This document shows, one piece after another, positions 8,606-17,462 of a stretch of 64,000 nucleotides of DNA. Source of the DNA: Campylobacter sp. RM16189 (GTDB lineage Bacteria; Campylobacterota; Campylobacteria; Campylobacterales; Campylobacteraceae). The notes beneath the pieces are model-generated. The model worked only from the letters and a program-made list of their open reading frames with translations, had not been told where the DNA came from and did not search any database. The stretch lies in contig NZ_LIWR01000006.1 in the NCBI RefSeq assembly GCF_012978815.1, positions 62,001-126,000 of the forward strand, in the 5' to 3' direction. Each line of letters begins with the position of its first letter. Position 1 is the stretch's first letter. Both the position numbers and the translations under genes were made by a program.

Positions 8606-10453
8606 ATGAGAGTAGTTTTAAGTTGCGCCGCGTTAGCGGGCTTACTCTTTGCAAACGGCGCAAATCCTGACAATATCGCGCCGCTGAAAGATTTCGCGCC
8701 GCCTAAGCCATATATGCCAAACATCGCTCAGGGCGCATTTCCTGCACATCAGTTTGAGCGAACAAATAGAGATGATTATTTTTTCGTGACCGATCTGCTT
8801 GATGATTCGATGGATAAATTTCACGTTTCAGGCGGATTTTACGGTAGGGATTTTTATAGCTCGGCTCTTTTTAAATACCGCGCTGCAAATTTCTACACCA
8901 TCTTAAACGCAAATTTTTCAAAGGGCAACCGTTACAAAGACGGCGGAGGCAAGGAAGTTGATTTTGGCTACTCAAGACAAGGACAAAGCGCTATAGTAGG
9001 CTTTGTGCCAAACGATATAAGCGAATTTCGTTTTACTTTTTTGCGTGATAACATAGAAAACGAAAAAGAGCCTCACAACCCGACAGATGCGGTTAAAACC
9101 GAGCGCAAGATAGCTAAATTTAACGCGAGATTTGGCGAAGAAAGCCTTGCTAATACGCTAAATTTAGAGCTTATGCTAAGAGATATCAACCGCAACGCAA
9201 ACAACTACGAGCTAAGAAATTCGGCTCAAAAAGTAAAAGTCGAAGTAGAGAGGAAAATTTTTGATGCTAAGCTTAGCTATGACGCTGATTTTGGCAATTT
9301 TCACAACATGATAGGCACTAGCTATCAGCGTGATTTGCATGAGGGCAAAAGATATGGATTTGTGGGTGGCAAATGGGTGTTTAACGGATACCGCTTCGGT
9401 GATGTTAAAAACCAAAGCGTGAGAGTGTTTGACGAGATATCTTATAAATTTAACGAAGCAAACAAGCTAAATTTGGCGCTTAACTACGAGTGGATGAGCT
9501 CGAATTTGCGTGCGGCGAACAACGCATACTCAGCGCCTATGCCTCAAATTTCAACGATAAAAGGGCTGGTTAAGTCAATTTACGGCGAAAATTTAGACGG
9601 CGACATCAAGCATAAGGCTTTAAGCGCGAGCCTGAAATACGAATTTAGCCCGAATGAAAAGGATCTTTACTACGCGGCACTTGAGAGCATTAGCAGGATG
9701 CCTTCAAATATGGAGCGCTTTAACACCCTTTACGGACCGCTTGATAACGGCTGGATATCAAATCCTTTTTTAAAACCCGAGCGCCACAACCGCGTGAATT
9801 TGGGACTTGAGTATAAAAGCGAGTTTTTCAAAGAGTATCTAAGCTCAAAGCAGGGCGAGGATAGTTTCGCTGTCAAAGCTCATCTTATTACAAGCGACGT
9901 AAAAGATCTCATCATCTATGATCGCAGGCACTCAAAAGCAGCTATGCCGATGAACAAAAACGCCGTTATCTCGCGCAATGTGGATGCGCAAATTTACAGC
10001 GCAAATTTAAGCGCAAGCTATAACTTCTTACAAAATTTTGGCTTAAAAGCGGCGCTTTTTTACAACTACGGACAAAACAAAACAGACGGCAGAGCCCTTT
10101 ATCAAATTCGTCCGTTTGAAGCGAATTTAGCAGCTGATTACAAGAGCTACGCAAGCTTTGGAAGCTTTAGTTTAGGCAGTGCGCTTAGATATGTGGCAAA
10201 GCAAAACAGAGGCGATTTTGATAAAAGCACAGGACTTGGCATAGACAGCAAAGAAGCAAAAGCGTTTACGCTCATAGACATTTACGGTGCGGTTGAGTTT
10301 AGAAATAAATTCGGCTTAAGATTTGGCGTAAATAATATCTTTGATAAAGAGTATGCGGAGTTTATAAGCGGCGATCATGTCGCAGCTCTTGATCCAAGGA
10401 GAGTGAATGCTCCAGGCAGAACGGTGTTTGTGAGTTTTCACTCAAGTTTTTGA
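8606..10453 (+). CDS. TonB-dependent-receptor-like outer-membrane beta-barrel, no plug seen
   Basis: A 615-residue protein with a signal peptide (about 17 residues, ending LFANG). It shows alternating aromatic/polar strands throughout and a receptor-type ending (GVNNIFDKEYAEF and FVSFHSSF with a terminal Phe). I see no TonB box and no plug domain: the usual IRG/DGxP-type plug motifs are absent, and barrel strands start near residue 65. It heads an operon with a NitT/TauT-type ABC transporter and nnrS, so it probably brings that transporter's ligand across the outer membrane. The ligand is unknown. Confidence 0.75.
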   Translation: MRVVLSCAALAGLLFANGANPDNIAPLKDFAPPKPYMPNIAQGAFPAHQFERTNRDDYFFVTDLLDDSMDKFHVSGGFYGRDFYSSALFKYRAANFYTILNANFSKGNRYKDGGGKEVDFGYSRQGQSAIVGFVPNDISEFRFTFLRDNIENEKEPHNPTDAVKTERKIAKFNARFGEESLANTLNLELMLRDINRNANNYELRNSAQKVKVEVERKIFDAKLSYDADFGNFHNMIGTSYQRDLHEGKRYGFVGGKWVFNGYRFGDVKNQSVRVFDEISYKFNEANKLNLALNYEWMSSNLRAANNAYSAPMPQISTIKGLVKSIYGENLDGDIKHKALSASLKYEFSPNEKDLYYAALESISRMPSNMERFNTLYGPLDNGWISNPFLKPERHNRVNLGLEYKSEFFKEYLSSKQGEDSFAVKAHLITSDVKDLIIYDRRHSKAAMPMNKNAVISRNVDAQIYSANLSASYNFLQNFGLKAALFYNYGQNKTDGRALYQIRPFEANLAADYKSYASFGSFSLGSALRYVAKQNRGDFDKSTGLGIDSKEAKAFTLIDIYGAVEFRNKFGLRFGVNNIFDKEYAEFISGDHVAALDPRRVNAPGRTVFVSFHSSF

Positions 10454-10530
10454 TAAAAGCTAGTCTCGCGATACTTTGCTTTTACGACTTTATTTTAGTT
10501 AAAAATTTAGATCAACACAAAGGATAAAAG

Positions 10531-11493
10531 ATGAAAAGACGAAATTTCTTAGGTTTAGGCGCAGCTCTTGGAGTAACTGCATTAGCCCCGGATTTGTTTG
10601 CAAAAGAGAGGTTTGATATCTGGGGAATGCCTGCCATCCCAAGCACTATGCTTGCGGTTGCGACTATGCAAGGCGAGCTTAATAAAACTCACGATATGAA
10701 ATTGAGAATTTGGAGCAACCCTGACCAGCTTCGCGCGGGTGTGGCAAGCGGAGATATGAAGCTAACCGCCGCACCTAGTAACGTGGGCGTAAATTTAGTC
10801 AACCAAGGCATAAAATTTGGCATGCTAAACATCATGACAAACGGACTTCAAAACGTCCTTGTTAAAGACGCAAGTATAAAAAGCATAGAGGATTTAGTCG
10901 GTAAAAAGCTCATCATGCCTTTTAAAAACGATATGCCCGATCTCGTCTTTCGCGCCATTTGCAAAAAGCGCGGCATAGACATCTCAAAGATCGACATCAC
11001 TTACGTGCAAACTCCGCCTGAGTCGGTTGGACTGTTTTTACAAAAGGACTATGACGCTGCACTATCCATCGAGCCTATGAGCTCGGCTGCCATACTTAAG
11101 GGCAAAAAGATGGGCGTGGATGTAAGCGTGGGCTTTGAACTGCCTGAAATTTGGGGCGAGAGCTTTGGCGTGAAGCCATATATCCCGCAAGCGGGTCTTA
11201 TAGTGAGTTTGGATTATTATAACGCTAACAGAGAGGTTTTTGAGGTATTTCATAACGACTTACAAAACGCTCTTAAGTGGATCTTGCAAAACAAGCAAAG
11301 TGCCGCTAAGATCGGCGCTCAGTATCTGCCTGCACCGGAACCCGCTCTTGCAAACGCATTTGAGCGCTCAAATTTAACCGTAACTAAAGCAAGCGATTTG
11401 GCTGATGAGCTGATGAGCTTTTTTGAAGTGTTGTTTGAGCTAAATCCAAAAATTTTAGGCGGAAAAATGCCTGATAAGAGCCTATTTTTATGA
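10531..11493 (+). CDS. ABC transporter substrate-binding protein (NitT/TauT type)
   Basis: A 320-residue periplasmic binding protein with a twin-arginine-like leader (MKRRNFLGLGAALG, then LFAKE). The order of segments (WGMPAIPSTMLAVATMQGEL, then LRAGVASGDMKLTAAPSNVG, then VQTPPESVGLFLQ) follows the NMT1/SsuA/TauA-like fold used for nitrate, sulfonate, thiamine-precursor or similar ligands. It overlaps the permease gene by 4 bp. The co-encoded outer-membrane barrel suggests a ligand too large or scarce for porins. Ligand not determinable from sequence. Confidence 0.8.
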   Translation: MKRRNFLGLGAALGVTALAPDLFAKERFDIWGMPAIPSTMLAVATMQGELNKTHDMKLRIWSNPDQLRAGVASGDMKLTAAPSNVGVNLVNQGIKFGMLNIMTNGLQNVLVKDASIKSIEDLVGKKLIMPFKNDMPDLVFRAICKKRGIDISKIDITYVQTPPESVGLFLQKDYDAALSIEPMSSAAILKGKKMGVDVSVGFELPEIWGESFGVKPYIPQAGLIVSLDYYNANREVFEVFHNDLQNALKWILQNKQSAAKIGAQYLPAPEPALANAFERSNLTVTKASDLADELMSFFEVLFELNPKILGGKMPDKSLFL

Positions 11494-12287
11494 TTTTAAT
11501 CGATAACGTTAAAAAGGATCGCGCGGTGATAAACCGCGTGGTTGATTATCTTTGGGGCGGATTTAGCGGATTTGCCACGATATGTCTTTTGATCGCTCTT
11601 TGGCAACTTGGTAGCGAGAAATTCGGCGAATTTATGCTGCCTGCTCCAAAGGTCGTCTTTCTTAAGGCTTATTCGCTTCTGCTTGAATACAAGGCAAGTG
11701 AGATCAACATAACGCTCTTTAGGTCGCTTGTGGGTGTCGGCACGGCTTGCGTTATCGGCATCACGCTTGGGCTTATTGCCGGCGCTTATAATAGCTTTGC
11801 CGCGCTTTTAAAGCCGCTTATAACCGTACTTTTGGCTATGCCGCCTATCATTTGGATAGTGATGGCGATATTTTGGTTCGGATTTGGAAATTTTAGCACT
11901 ATCTTTACTATCATCATAACTGTTTTGCCGCTAACGTTTGCAAGCTCGGCGGTTGGCATGATGAGCGTTAGCGAAGAGCTAAAGGAGATGTTTGACGCAT
12001 ATCATTTGGGACTTGTTAGGAAAATTCGCCACCTTTACATCCCGCATCTTACGGGATATATCATAAGCTCTTTGAGTGTGGCTGTGGCGATGGGCGTTAA
12101 GATAGTCATTATGGCGGAGCTTTTGGGAGCAAATGAAGGAATGGGCGCAAAGATAGCAAGTGCGCGTGTTATGCTTGATACGACCGAGGTGATGGCTTAC
12201 GTGGTGCTTGTTATCACGCTTATCATGCTTTTTGAATACCTAATCATCGAGCCTTTAAAGATAGCGCTCATGCCTTGGAAGCGCTAA
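11490..12287 (+). CDS. ABC transporter permease (NitT/TauT type)
   Basis: A 265-residue inner-membrane protein with about six hydrophobic segments. It has the binding-protein-dependent permease EAA-like loop (EELKEMFDAYHLG...IYIPHL region), typical of SsuC/TauC permeases. The ATG overlaps the binding-protein stop codon, and the ATPase gene follows after 9 bp. It partners with 10531-11493 and 12297-12986. Confidence 0.88.
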   Translation: MILIDNVKKDRAVINRVVDYLWGGFSGFATICLLIALWQLGSEKFGEFMLPAPKVVFLKAYSLLLEYKASEINITLFRSLVGVGTACVIGITLGLIAGAYNSFAALLKPLITVLLAMPPIIWIVMAIFWFGFGNFSTIFTIIITVLPLTFASSAVGMMSVSEELKEMFDAYHLGLVRKIRHLYIPHLTGYIISSLSVAVAMGVKIVIMAELLGANEGMGAKIASARVMLDTTEVMAYVVLVITLIMLFEYLIIEPLKIALMPWKR

Positions 12288-12296
12288 GGAGCGATA

Positions 12297-12986
12297 ATGC
12301 TGGAACTTAAAAATGTAGAATATGAAATTTTGCGCGATAAGGTAGTGAGAAATTTTAGCCTAGATGTTAAAAGCGGCGAAGTTATAACTCTTTTTGGCGC
12401 AAGCGGGTGCGGTAAGACTACGATACTTAGGCTAATTTCCGGTATCATAGAGCCAAGAAAAGGGCGCATAATCAACAAATTTGCCCGCACGACCTATCTT
12501 TTTCAAGAAAACCGCCTCTTAGAGTGGAAAAACGCGCTTGAAAACGTGCTTTTAGTTATGGATAAGCCCGATGAAAGTCTAGTGTTTAGCTACTTTGAAA
12601 GGCTTGGTCTTGGCAAAAAGGACGCTAGAAAATATCCCGATGAATTAAGCGGCGGAATGCGCCAAAGAGTCGCCTTTGTGCGCGCTATCGTTACTCAGCC
12701 TGATTTACTTTTGATGGATGAGCCATTTTCGGGGCTGGATTATGACATGAAAGAAATTTTGATGGAGATGATCGCAAACCGCGTGAAAAACGGCATGAGC
12801 GTAGTGCTTGTGACGCATGACAGGATGGAGGCGGCTAAGATGAGTGATGAAATTTGCTTCCTTGAGAGCAAGGGTGCTGTCATCGAGCGCAAGCTAAAGC
12901 TTGAAAAGCGCTTTGAAGATAGGAATTTTGATTACTTAAACACCGTGATAAACGAGAATTTCAAGGGGAAAATTTACTATGATTAA
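12297..12986 (+). CDS. ABC transporter ATP-binding protein (NitT/TauT type)
   Basis: A 229-residue ATPase with Walker A GASGCGKTT (about 34-42), Q-loop LFQENRLLEWKN, signature LSGGMRQRVAFVRA, Walker B LLLMDEPFSGLD and switch His in VLVTHDRMEA. The Q-loop 'ENRLLEW' form is characteristic of the nitrate/sulfonate/taurine group. The 3' end overlaps the nnrS start by 8 bp. Confidence 0.92.
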   Translation: MLELKNVEYEILRDKVVRNFSLDVKSGEVITLFGASGCGKTTILRLISGIIEPRKGRIINKFARTTYLFQENRLLEWKNALENVLLVMDKPDESLVFSYFERLGLGKKDARKYPDELSGGMRQRVAFVRAIVTQPDLLLMDEPFSGLDYDMKEILMEMIANRVKNGMSVVLVTHDRMEAAKMSDEICFLESKGAVIERKLKLEKRFEDRNFDYLNTVINENFKGKIYYD

Positions 12987-14085
12987 TGATTTTTTTACTT
13001 ATCCTATGCGGATATTTTTCCTTTCAAGCGCGATTTGTGCGGCACTTGGCGGGGCTGTATTTTTTGCGCCGGTTGATTTTATAAGCCTTCATAAATTTAT
13101 ATTTTTACACCTTGTAGGTGCTCTTGCTTATGCGGGATTTTTGCTCACGGGACTTACGGACTGGACGAATTTTACTAAATCGCTTAAAATTCATGCTTAT
13201 ATTTTGTTTGGAATTTTTGCTCTTAGTTTCTTTGCCTCACTCGTAAATTTGTGGTTTGCTCATCTTTTTATGGCGATTTTTTGGGCGTATTTGGTGATGC
13301 TTTGCGCTTATATGATCTGGCTTGATAAAAACGACGATCAATTCGGGGTTATGGGCTTTTTGCTTGGAATTTTGCTCTTTGAAATTTGCTATCTTTTAAG
13401 CGGTGAAGAGAAGTTTTTAAATTTGCAAATTCATCTGCATATCATCGCGATTTTGCTCATATCATTTCGCGTTAGTATGGTGCTTGGACGCGAGGCGATA
13501 AAGCGCGAAAGCGATATGGATGAGGCTGTGTTTGTTCCAAATTTGGTCTATAAAAATATCGCCATTTGTTGCGTTTGTGTGTTTTTGATTTTAAGCGTGT
13601 TTTTTGAATCAAGCGGCGCGATAAGTTATGTGGCGTTAGCTTGCGGTGCTGCGGTGTTTGCCAAGCTTAAGGAGTGGCATTATAAAGAGCTTTTAAGGCA
13701 TAATTTCATCGTTTTTTACTACCTTATGCAGCTTCTTATGGCGGCTGCTTACGCTATCTTTGGCATAAGCGGAATTTTGGGTCTTGGACTTGAGGCAAAC
13801 ATGCTTCACATCCTTGCGCTTAACGGCATGATATTTAGCATTATGCTTATCTTTAATATCGCAGGGCTTCGTCATAGCGGGCAAGAGCTTGAGTTTTTGC
13901 TTCTTAGCAAGATAGCTTTTGTTTTGGTCGTGACCGCGGGAATTTTTAGAGGGTTTTTTGCCTATGCTTGGAGTGGATTTTATATACATCTGCCGGCTAC
14001 TTTGATCGTAATCGCTTTTGTTTTATGGTTTGTTGATTTTTATAAAATTTTTAAAAATAACGAATTTAGCGACGATCCTGAGTAA
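12979..14085 (+). CDS. nnrS: NnrS family membrane protein
   Basis: A 368-residue protein with about 10-12 hydrophobic segments. FLHLVGALAYAGFLLTGLTDWTNF matches the position and pattern of the conserved NnrS H-x-x-G...GFLLTA-x-x-NWT segment. FRVSMVLGREAIKRE and NGMIFSIMLIFNIAGLRHSGQ match later conserved blocks. NnrS proteins are linked to nitric oxide/nitrosative stress and are usually FNR/NnrR controlled, which agrees with the FNR box before this operon. It is translationally coupled to the ATPase gene, an unusual partnership that suggests a shared metal or heme theme. Confidence 0.75.
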   Translation: MINDFFTYPMRIFFLSSAICAALGGAVFFAPVDFISLHKFIFLHLVGALAYAGFLLTGLTDWTNFTKSLKIHAYILFGIFALSFFASLVNLWFAHLFMAIFWAYLVMLCAYMIWLDKNDDQFGVMGFLLGILLFEICYLLSGEEKFLNLQIHLHIIAILLISFRVSMVLGREAIKRESDMDEAVFVPNLVYKNIAICCVCVFLILSVFFESSGAISYVALACGAAVFAKLKEWHYKELLRHNFIVFYYLMQLLMAAAYAIFGISGILGLGLEANMLHILALNGMIFSIMLIFNIAGLRHSGQELEFLLLSKIAFVLVVTAGIFRGFFAYAWSGFYIHLPATLIVIAFVLWFVDFYKIFKNNEFSDDPE

Positions 14086-14093
14086 GAAATTTG

Positions 14094-14260
14094 AGTTTAA
14101 ATCGACTAAAAGCGATAAATTTGCCGTTTTTGCAAAGAGTATAGAGATATTGAAAAAAGAGCCGATAATGGCTAAAGTAGTAGATGTGCAAGGCCCTTCA
14201 CGCAGGTAAAACTTGGAGCGAAACTGAAGTTAGCCTAAAGCTTGCCGTAGAAAAATGATT
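14094..14260 (+). pseudogene. Possible small gene remnant with a frameshift
   Basis: After nnrS, the frame starting at the ATG at 14168 reads MAKVVDVQG and soon stops. Shifting by one base in 'caaggcc' continues as ALHAGKTWSETEVSLKLAVEK and stops. The two pieces together look like one coding remnant, but I recognise no family and the piece is very short. It may simply be noncoding. Confidence 0.25.
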
Positions 14261-14282
14261 TAAAGCCCAAATTCGGGCTTTA
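14261..14282. terminator. Bidirectional terminator between nnrS and the export operon
   Basis: TAAAGCCC and GGGCTTTA form a perfect 8 bp stem with the loop AAATTC, between convergent genes. Confidence 0.8.
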
Positions 14283-14284
14283 AT

Positions 14285-15406
14285 CTAATCAAGTGTCCTT
14301 TTATATCTAAACAGCGACAGCGTAACGCTAAATGCTAAAAACGCCGTAAGAGCCAGTATATCGTAGCTAAAATCGCTTAAATCAGACCCCTTAAGCCAAA
14401 TTCCCCTAACCATACGCAAAAAGTGCGTTATAGGGAAAATTTCGCCCACAGCCTGCGCCCAAGCGGGCATCCCGTAAAAAGGAAAGAGATACCCCGATAA
14501 AAGTAGCGACGGCAGAAAGAAAAAGTAAGTCATCTGCATGGCTTGAAGCTGATTTTTAGCCAGAGTGCTAAATGTAAATCCTATGCCTAAATTTGCAAGC
14601 ATTAGCAGCGTGCAAGCGGCAAAAAGCGAAGTAAAGTCGCTAATCTCGGGCAGTGCGAATAAAACTCTAGCTATGAGTAAAAGTATGCAAACTTGCAGAT
14701 AAGCTATAAAAAGATAGGGCAAAATTTTACCTATCATAACCTCAAGCGGGCGAAGCGGAGTGGCGAGCAGATTTTCCATCGTGCCTCGCTCATGCTCTTT
14801 AGTTACCGAGATGCTAGTCATCAGTATCGTAGTAAGCGTTAGCAGCACGCCCATGAGCCCCGGGATAATCTGATAGCGCGTAAGTAGCTCGGGGTTATAC
14901 CTTGAGTGCGTTCTTAGCTCAAATTCCGCCCTCTTAGCTTCAAATGCGAATTTATCTCTTTTTAAAGCCTCGCTAAAGGCTATTTGCAAAGCATGGGGCG
15001 CTACGCTTTGCGCGGCAGGATCGGTCGCATCTACGGAGATGAGAAGCTTTGGGGTATCTTCTCGCACAAGATCTCGCTGCAAATTCGGCGGGAAATGCAC
15101 GATAAACTGCACCTTGCCGCCTTGCATTAGGCTTTGAGCCTCATCTATGCTTGAAGTTACGATTTTAACGTCAAAATATCGCGTGTTATTCATCGCCGCT
15201 ATCAAAGAGCGCGTGAGCTCTCCGCCGCTATTTAGCACGACTGCGGTAGGCAGATGTCTTGGGTCCGTGTTTATCGCGTAGCCAAAAAGAAGCATAAGCA
15301 TAAGCGGCATCATAACTATCATCGCTAGCGTGCCCTTATCTCTTAAGATTTGGCGAAATTCTTTGATGATCATAGCTAAAGTGCGAGAAAGAGAGATAAA
15401 TTTCAT
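14285..15406 (-). CDS. ABC-2 type permease (YbhR/YhhJ-like exporter subunit)
   Basis: A 373-residue membrane protein with one N-terminal transmembrane segment (MIVMMPLMLMLLFGYAINTD), a large periplasmic domain of about 130 residues, then five hydrophobic segments. ITVTKEHERGTMENLLATPL is the hallmark of ABC-2 permeases of multidrug/efflux type. The start chosen is the ATG at 15406 (MKFISLSR), 1 bp after the ATPase stop, rather than an upstream in-frame ATG inside the ATPase gene. It partners with the ATPase and HlyD genes upstream. Confidence 0.9.
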   Translation of the reverse strand: MKFISLSRTLAMIIKEFRQILRDKGTLAMIVMMPLMLMLLFGYAINTDPRHLPTAVVLNSGGELTRSLIAAMNNTRYFDVKIVTSSIDEAQSLMQGGKVQFIVHFPPNLQRDLVREDTPKLLISVDATDPAAQSVAPHALQIAFSEALKRDKFAFEAKRAEFELRTHSRYNPELLTRYQIIPGLMGVLLTLTTILMTSISVTKEHERGTMENLLATPLRPLEVMIGKILPYLFIAYLQVCILLLIARVLFALPEISDFTSLFAACTLLMLANLGIGFTFSTLAKNQLQAMQMTYFFFLPSLLLSGYLFPFYGMPAWAQAVGEIFPITHFLRMVRGIWLKGSDLSDFSYDILALTAFLAFSVTLSLFRYKRTLD

Positions 15407-15407
15407 A

Positions 15408-16331
15408 CTAATACCTAGTGTCTTTAAATCGCTCAAGCAGATGTATAAAAACATCTTCCAAAGTCGCTTTGCTAGCGGTTAGCTCTAAATTTAGCCCAAA
15501 TTTTTCTACGGCTGATTTAAGCGCGCGGGTGTCTTTAGCGACGATATGATAGCTGCTTCCAAACGCAGAAACGCTTTGTAAAAATTCCCTTCCTTCAAGC
15601 ATGCTAGCAGCCTTTGAAGCGTCCTTGCCGCTTAGCGTCCAAACATTAAGCGCATGAGAGGCGATGATATCATCTTGAGCGCCCCTAGCTAAAATTTTGC
15701 CGTAAGCTATGTAGATAAGTTCGTGGCAACGCTCGGCTTCATCCATGTAGTGAGTCGATACTAGCGCGGTAATTCCCTCGCTAGCAAGCTCGTGGATGAT
15801 ATCCCAAAATTCCCGCCTCGCCTTTGGATCAACGCCCGCCGTGGGCTCATCAAGGAGCAAAAGTCTAGGCTCGTGTATAAGGCACATCGCAAGCGCAAGG
15901 CGTTGCTTTAAGCCGCCTGAAAGATCGCCCGCGCTTTGGTTTTGCCTAGCGGTTAGTCCGAGGCGATCAAGCGTGGCGTTGATTTTGTGTTTTTGGTTTT
16001 TCAGACTAAAAAGCTTTGCTATGAATTCTAAATTTTCCCTAACGCTAAGGTCGCTATACCAGCCGAATTTTTGCGTCATATAGCCCGTATTTCGTCTAAT
16101 CGCGCTAGAGTCGGTTACGAAGTCATACCCCAGACATCGCCCGCTTCCGCTATCGGCCTTCAAAAGTCCGCAAAGTATCCTCATAGCAGTAGTCTTGCCG
16201 CTGCCGTTTGGACCTAAAAATCCGCAAACGCTGCCTTTTTTAACGCTGATATCCACATCTTTTAAGATAACCTTTTTGCCAAAACTCTTGCTAAGACCTT
16301 TTACGTCGATGGCTAAATTCGTATCGCTCAT
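15408..16331 (-). CDS. ABC transporter ATP-binding protein (YbhF-like)
   Basis: A 307-residue single ATPase domain with Walker A GPNGSGKTTAM (about 38-48), signature LSGGLKQRLALAM, Walker B LLLLDEPTAGVD and a DxxVSTHYMDEAERC switch region. This is the drug/Na+-export subfamily paired with ABC-2 permeases. E. coli YbhF has two such domains; here there is one. Its ATG overlaps the HlyD stop by 4 bp. Confidence 0.9.
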   Translation of the reverse strand: MSDTNLAIDVKGLSKSFGKKVILKDVDISVKKGSVCGFLGPNGSGKTTAMRILCGLLKADSGSGRCLGYDFVTDSSAIRRNTGYMTQKFGWYSDLSVRENLEFIAKLFSLKNQKHKINATLDRLGLTARQNQSAGDLSGGLKQRLALAMCLIHEPRLLLLDEPTAGVDPKARREFWDIIHELASEGITALVSTHYMDEAERCHELIYIAYGKILARGAQDDIIASHALNVWTLSGKDASKAASMLEGREFLQSVSAFGSSYHIVAKDTRALKSAVEKFGLNLELTASKATLEDVFIHLLERFKDTRY

Positions 16332-17275
16332 CTTATAAGCCTTACGCTGATTGGAAGCGATGGGTGTAAAAATTCGCCCCGATTATCTATCTCGGCTTCG
16401 ACGCGGTAAGTTAGCGTATCTTGCGTATTTTCGCTGTAGATAATGGGCGGGGCGTATTCAGGAGAGGAGGCGATTTTACTAACCCTTGCGGTTAAATTCC
16501 CGCATCCTGCGCAACTAATCGCCACTCTTCGCCCCTCTTTAAACTCGCTAAGTAAGCCAATCGGCACGAAAAATTTCGCCCTCATTTCATTTGCCGGAAG
16601 CAGCAAGATAACGGGCTTTGCGTTTAGAGCCCACTCGCTTTCTTTGTAAAATATCTCTTCTATCTTGCCCGCTTTTGGAGCGTAAATTTTGGTTTCATTT
16701 AGCTGCCACTCTTTGGCTTTGATATCTTCTTTGAGTGCGTTTATGTCCGCTTTTAGGCTGTTTATTTGATTTGCTCTTGCGGGCAAATTTGCGATCTTTA
16801 AAGAGGCTTCAAGCTCGTTTACTACGGCTCTTGCTCTTTCAAATTCGGCTTTTGCGATATCTGCTTCTTTATCAGAAACCGAGTTTTTGGCTATTAGTTT
16901 TTTAGTTCGCTGCCAGTTTTTATCAGCAAGCCAACTTGCCGCCTTGGCTTCGTCTAGCTTTGCTTTGATACGCTCGATCTCTTCTTTTCGCATGCCTAAA
17001 TTTAGATCCTCAAGCTTTGCTTCAAGTGAGGCTAAATTCGCTTTAGCTATGTTTAAATTCGCTTTTTGCAAAGTATCTTCAAGCTCAAATAGCAACTTGC
17101 CCGAATCAATAATCTCGCCTTCTTTTACGTGAATTTTTACTATGCGTCCGCTAAAATAAGGTGATATATGGATGTATTCGCCCTCCAAATAACCGCTAAA
17201 ATAAGTGTCCGCGGCCTTCTTGTCGCAGCCTGAAAGTATCAAAATGAGAGATAAGATGATAAATTTTGCATTCAT
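16328..17275 (-). CDS. HlyD/YbhG-like membrane fusion lipoprotein
   Basis: A 315-residue periplasmic adaptor. From the ATG at 17275 it has a lipoprotein signal (LILILSGC, Cys17), then the biotinyl-lipoyl-like segment (GRIVKIHVKEGEIIDSGKLLFELED), a long coiled-coil hairpin rich in Glu/Lys/Ala (about 65-170), and KIYAPKAGKIEEIFYKESEW as the returning half. The AGGAG site lies 5 bp before this ATG. It is the first gene of a three-gene exporter operon whose substrate is unknown. An in-frame upstream ATG at 17341 is rejected because it would bury the signal sequence. Confidence 0.88.
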   Translation of the reverse strand: MNAKFIILSLILILSGCDKKAADTYFSGYLEGEYIHISPYFSGRIVKIHVKEGEIIDSGKLLFELEDTLQKANLNIAKANLASLEAKLEDLNLGMRKEEIERIKAKLDEAKAASWLADKNWQRTKKLIAKNSVSDKEADIAKAEFERARAVVNELEASLKIANLPARANQINSLKADINALKEDIKAKEWQLNETKIYAPKAGKIEEIFYKESEWALNAKPVILLLPANEMRAKFFVPIGLLSEFKEGRRVAISCAGCGNLTARVSKIASSPEYAPPIIYSENTQDTLTYRVEAEIDNRGEFLHPSLPISVRLIR

Positions 17276-17402
17276 TTTTACTCCTAAATTTAGAGTGCAA
17301 ATACCAAAAAGCTTCTTAAACCTATAACCATTATAGCGCAATTTGCCTTAGCGGCTAAATTTTAGTGTCAGTTTGAAAGCTTTAAATTTGGGCTTGTTCT
17401 GA

Positions 17403-17408
17403 TATAAT
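17403..17408 (+). promoter_or_regulatory. Extended -10 box upstream of 17463
   Basis: TGATATAAT (TGN plus TATAAT) 54 bp before the ATG at 17463. Confidence 0.55.
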
Positions 17409-17462
17409 CATTTTTAAATTTTAGCTTTTAGGTACGAAATTTGTGAAACAAAAAGGAAAAAT

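Noticed and set aside
14018-14209. 63-codon open frame across the end of nnrS
   Set aside because: Most of it is an out-of-frame shadow of nnrS; only the last part is considered as a possible remnant.
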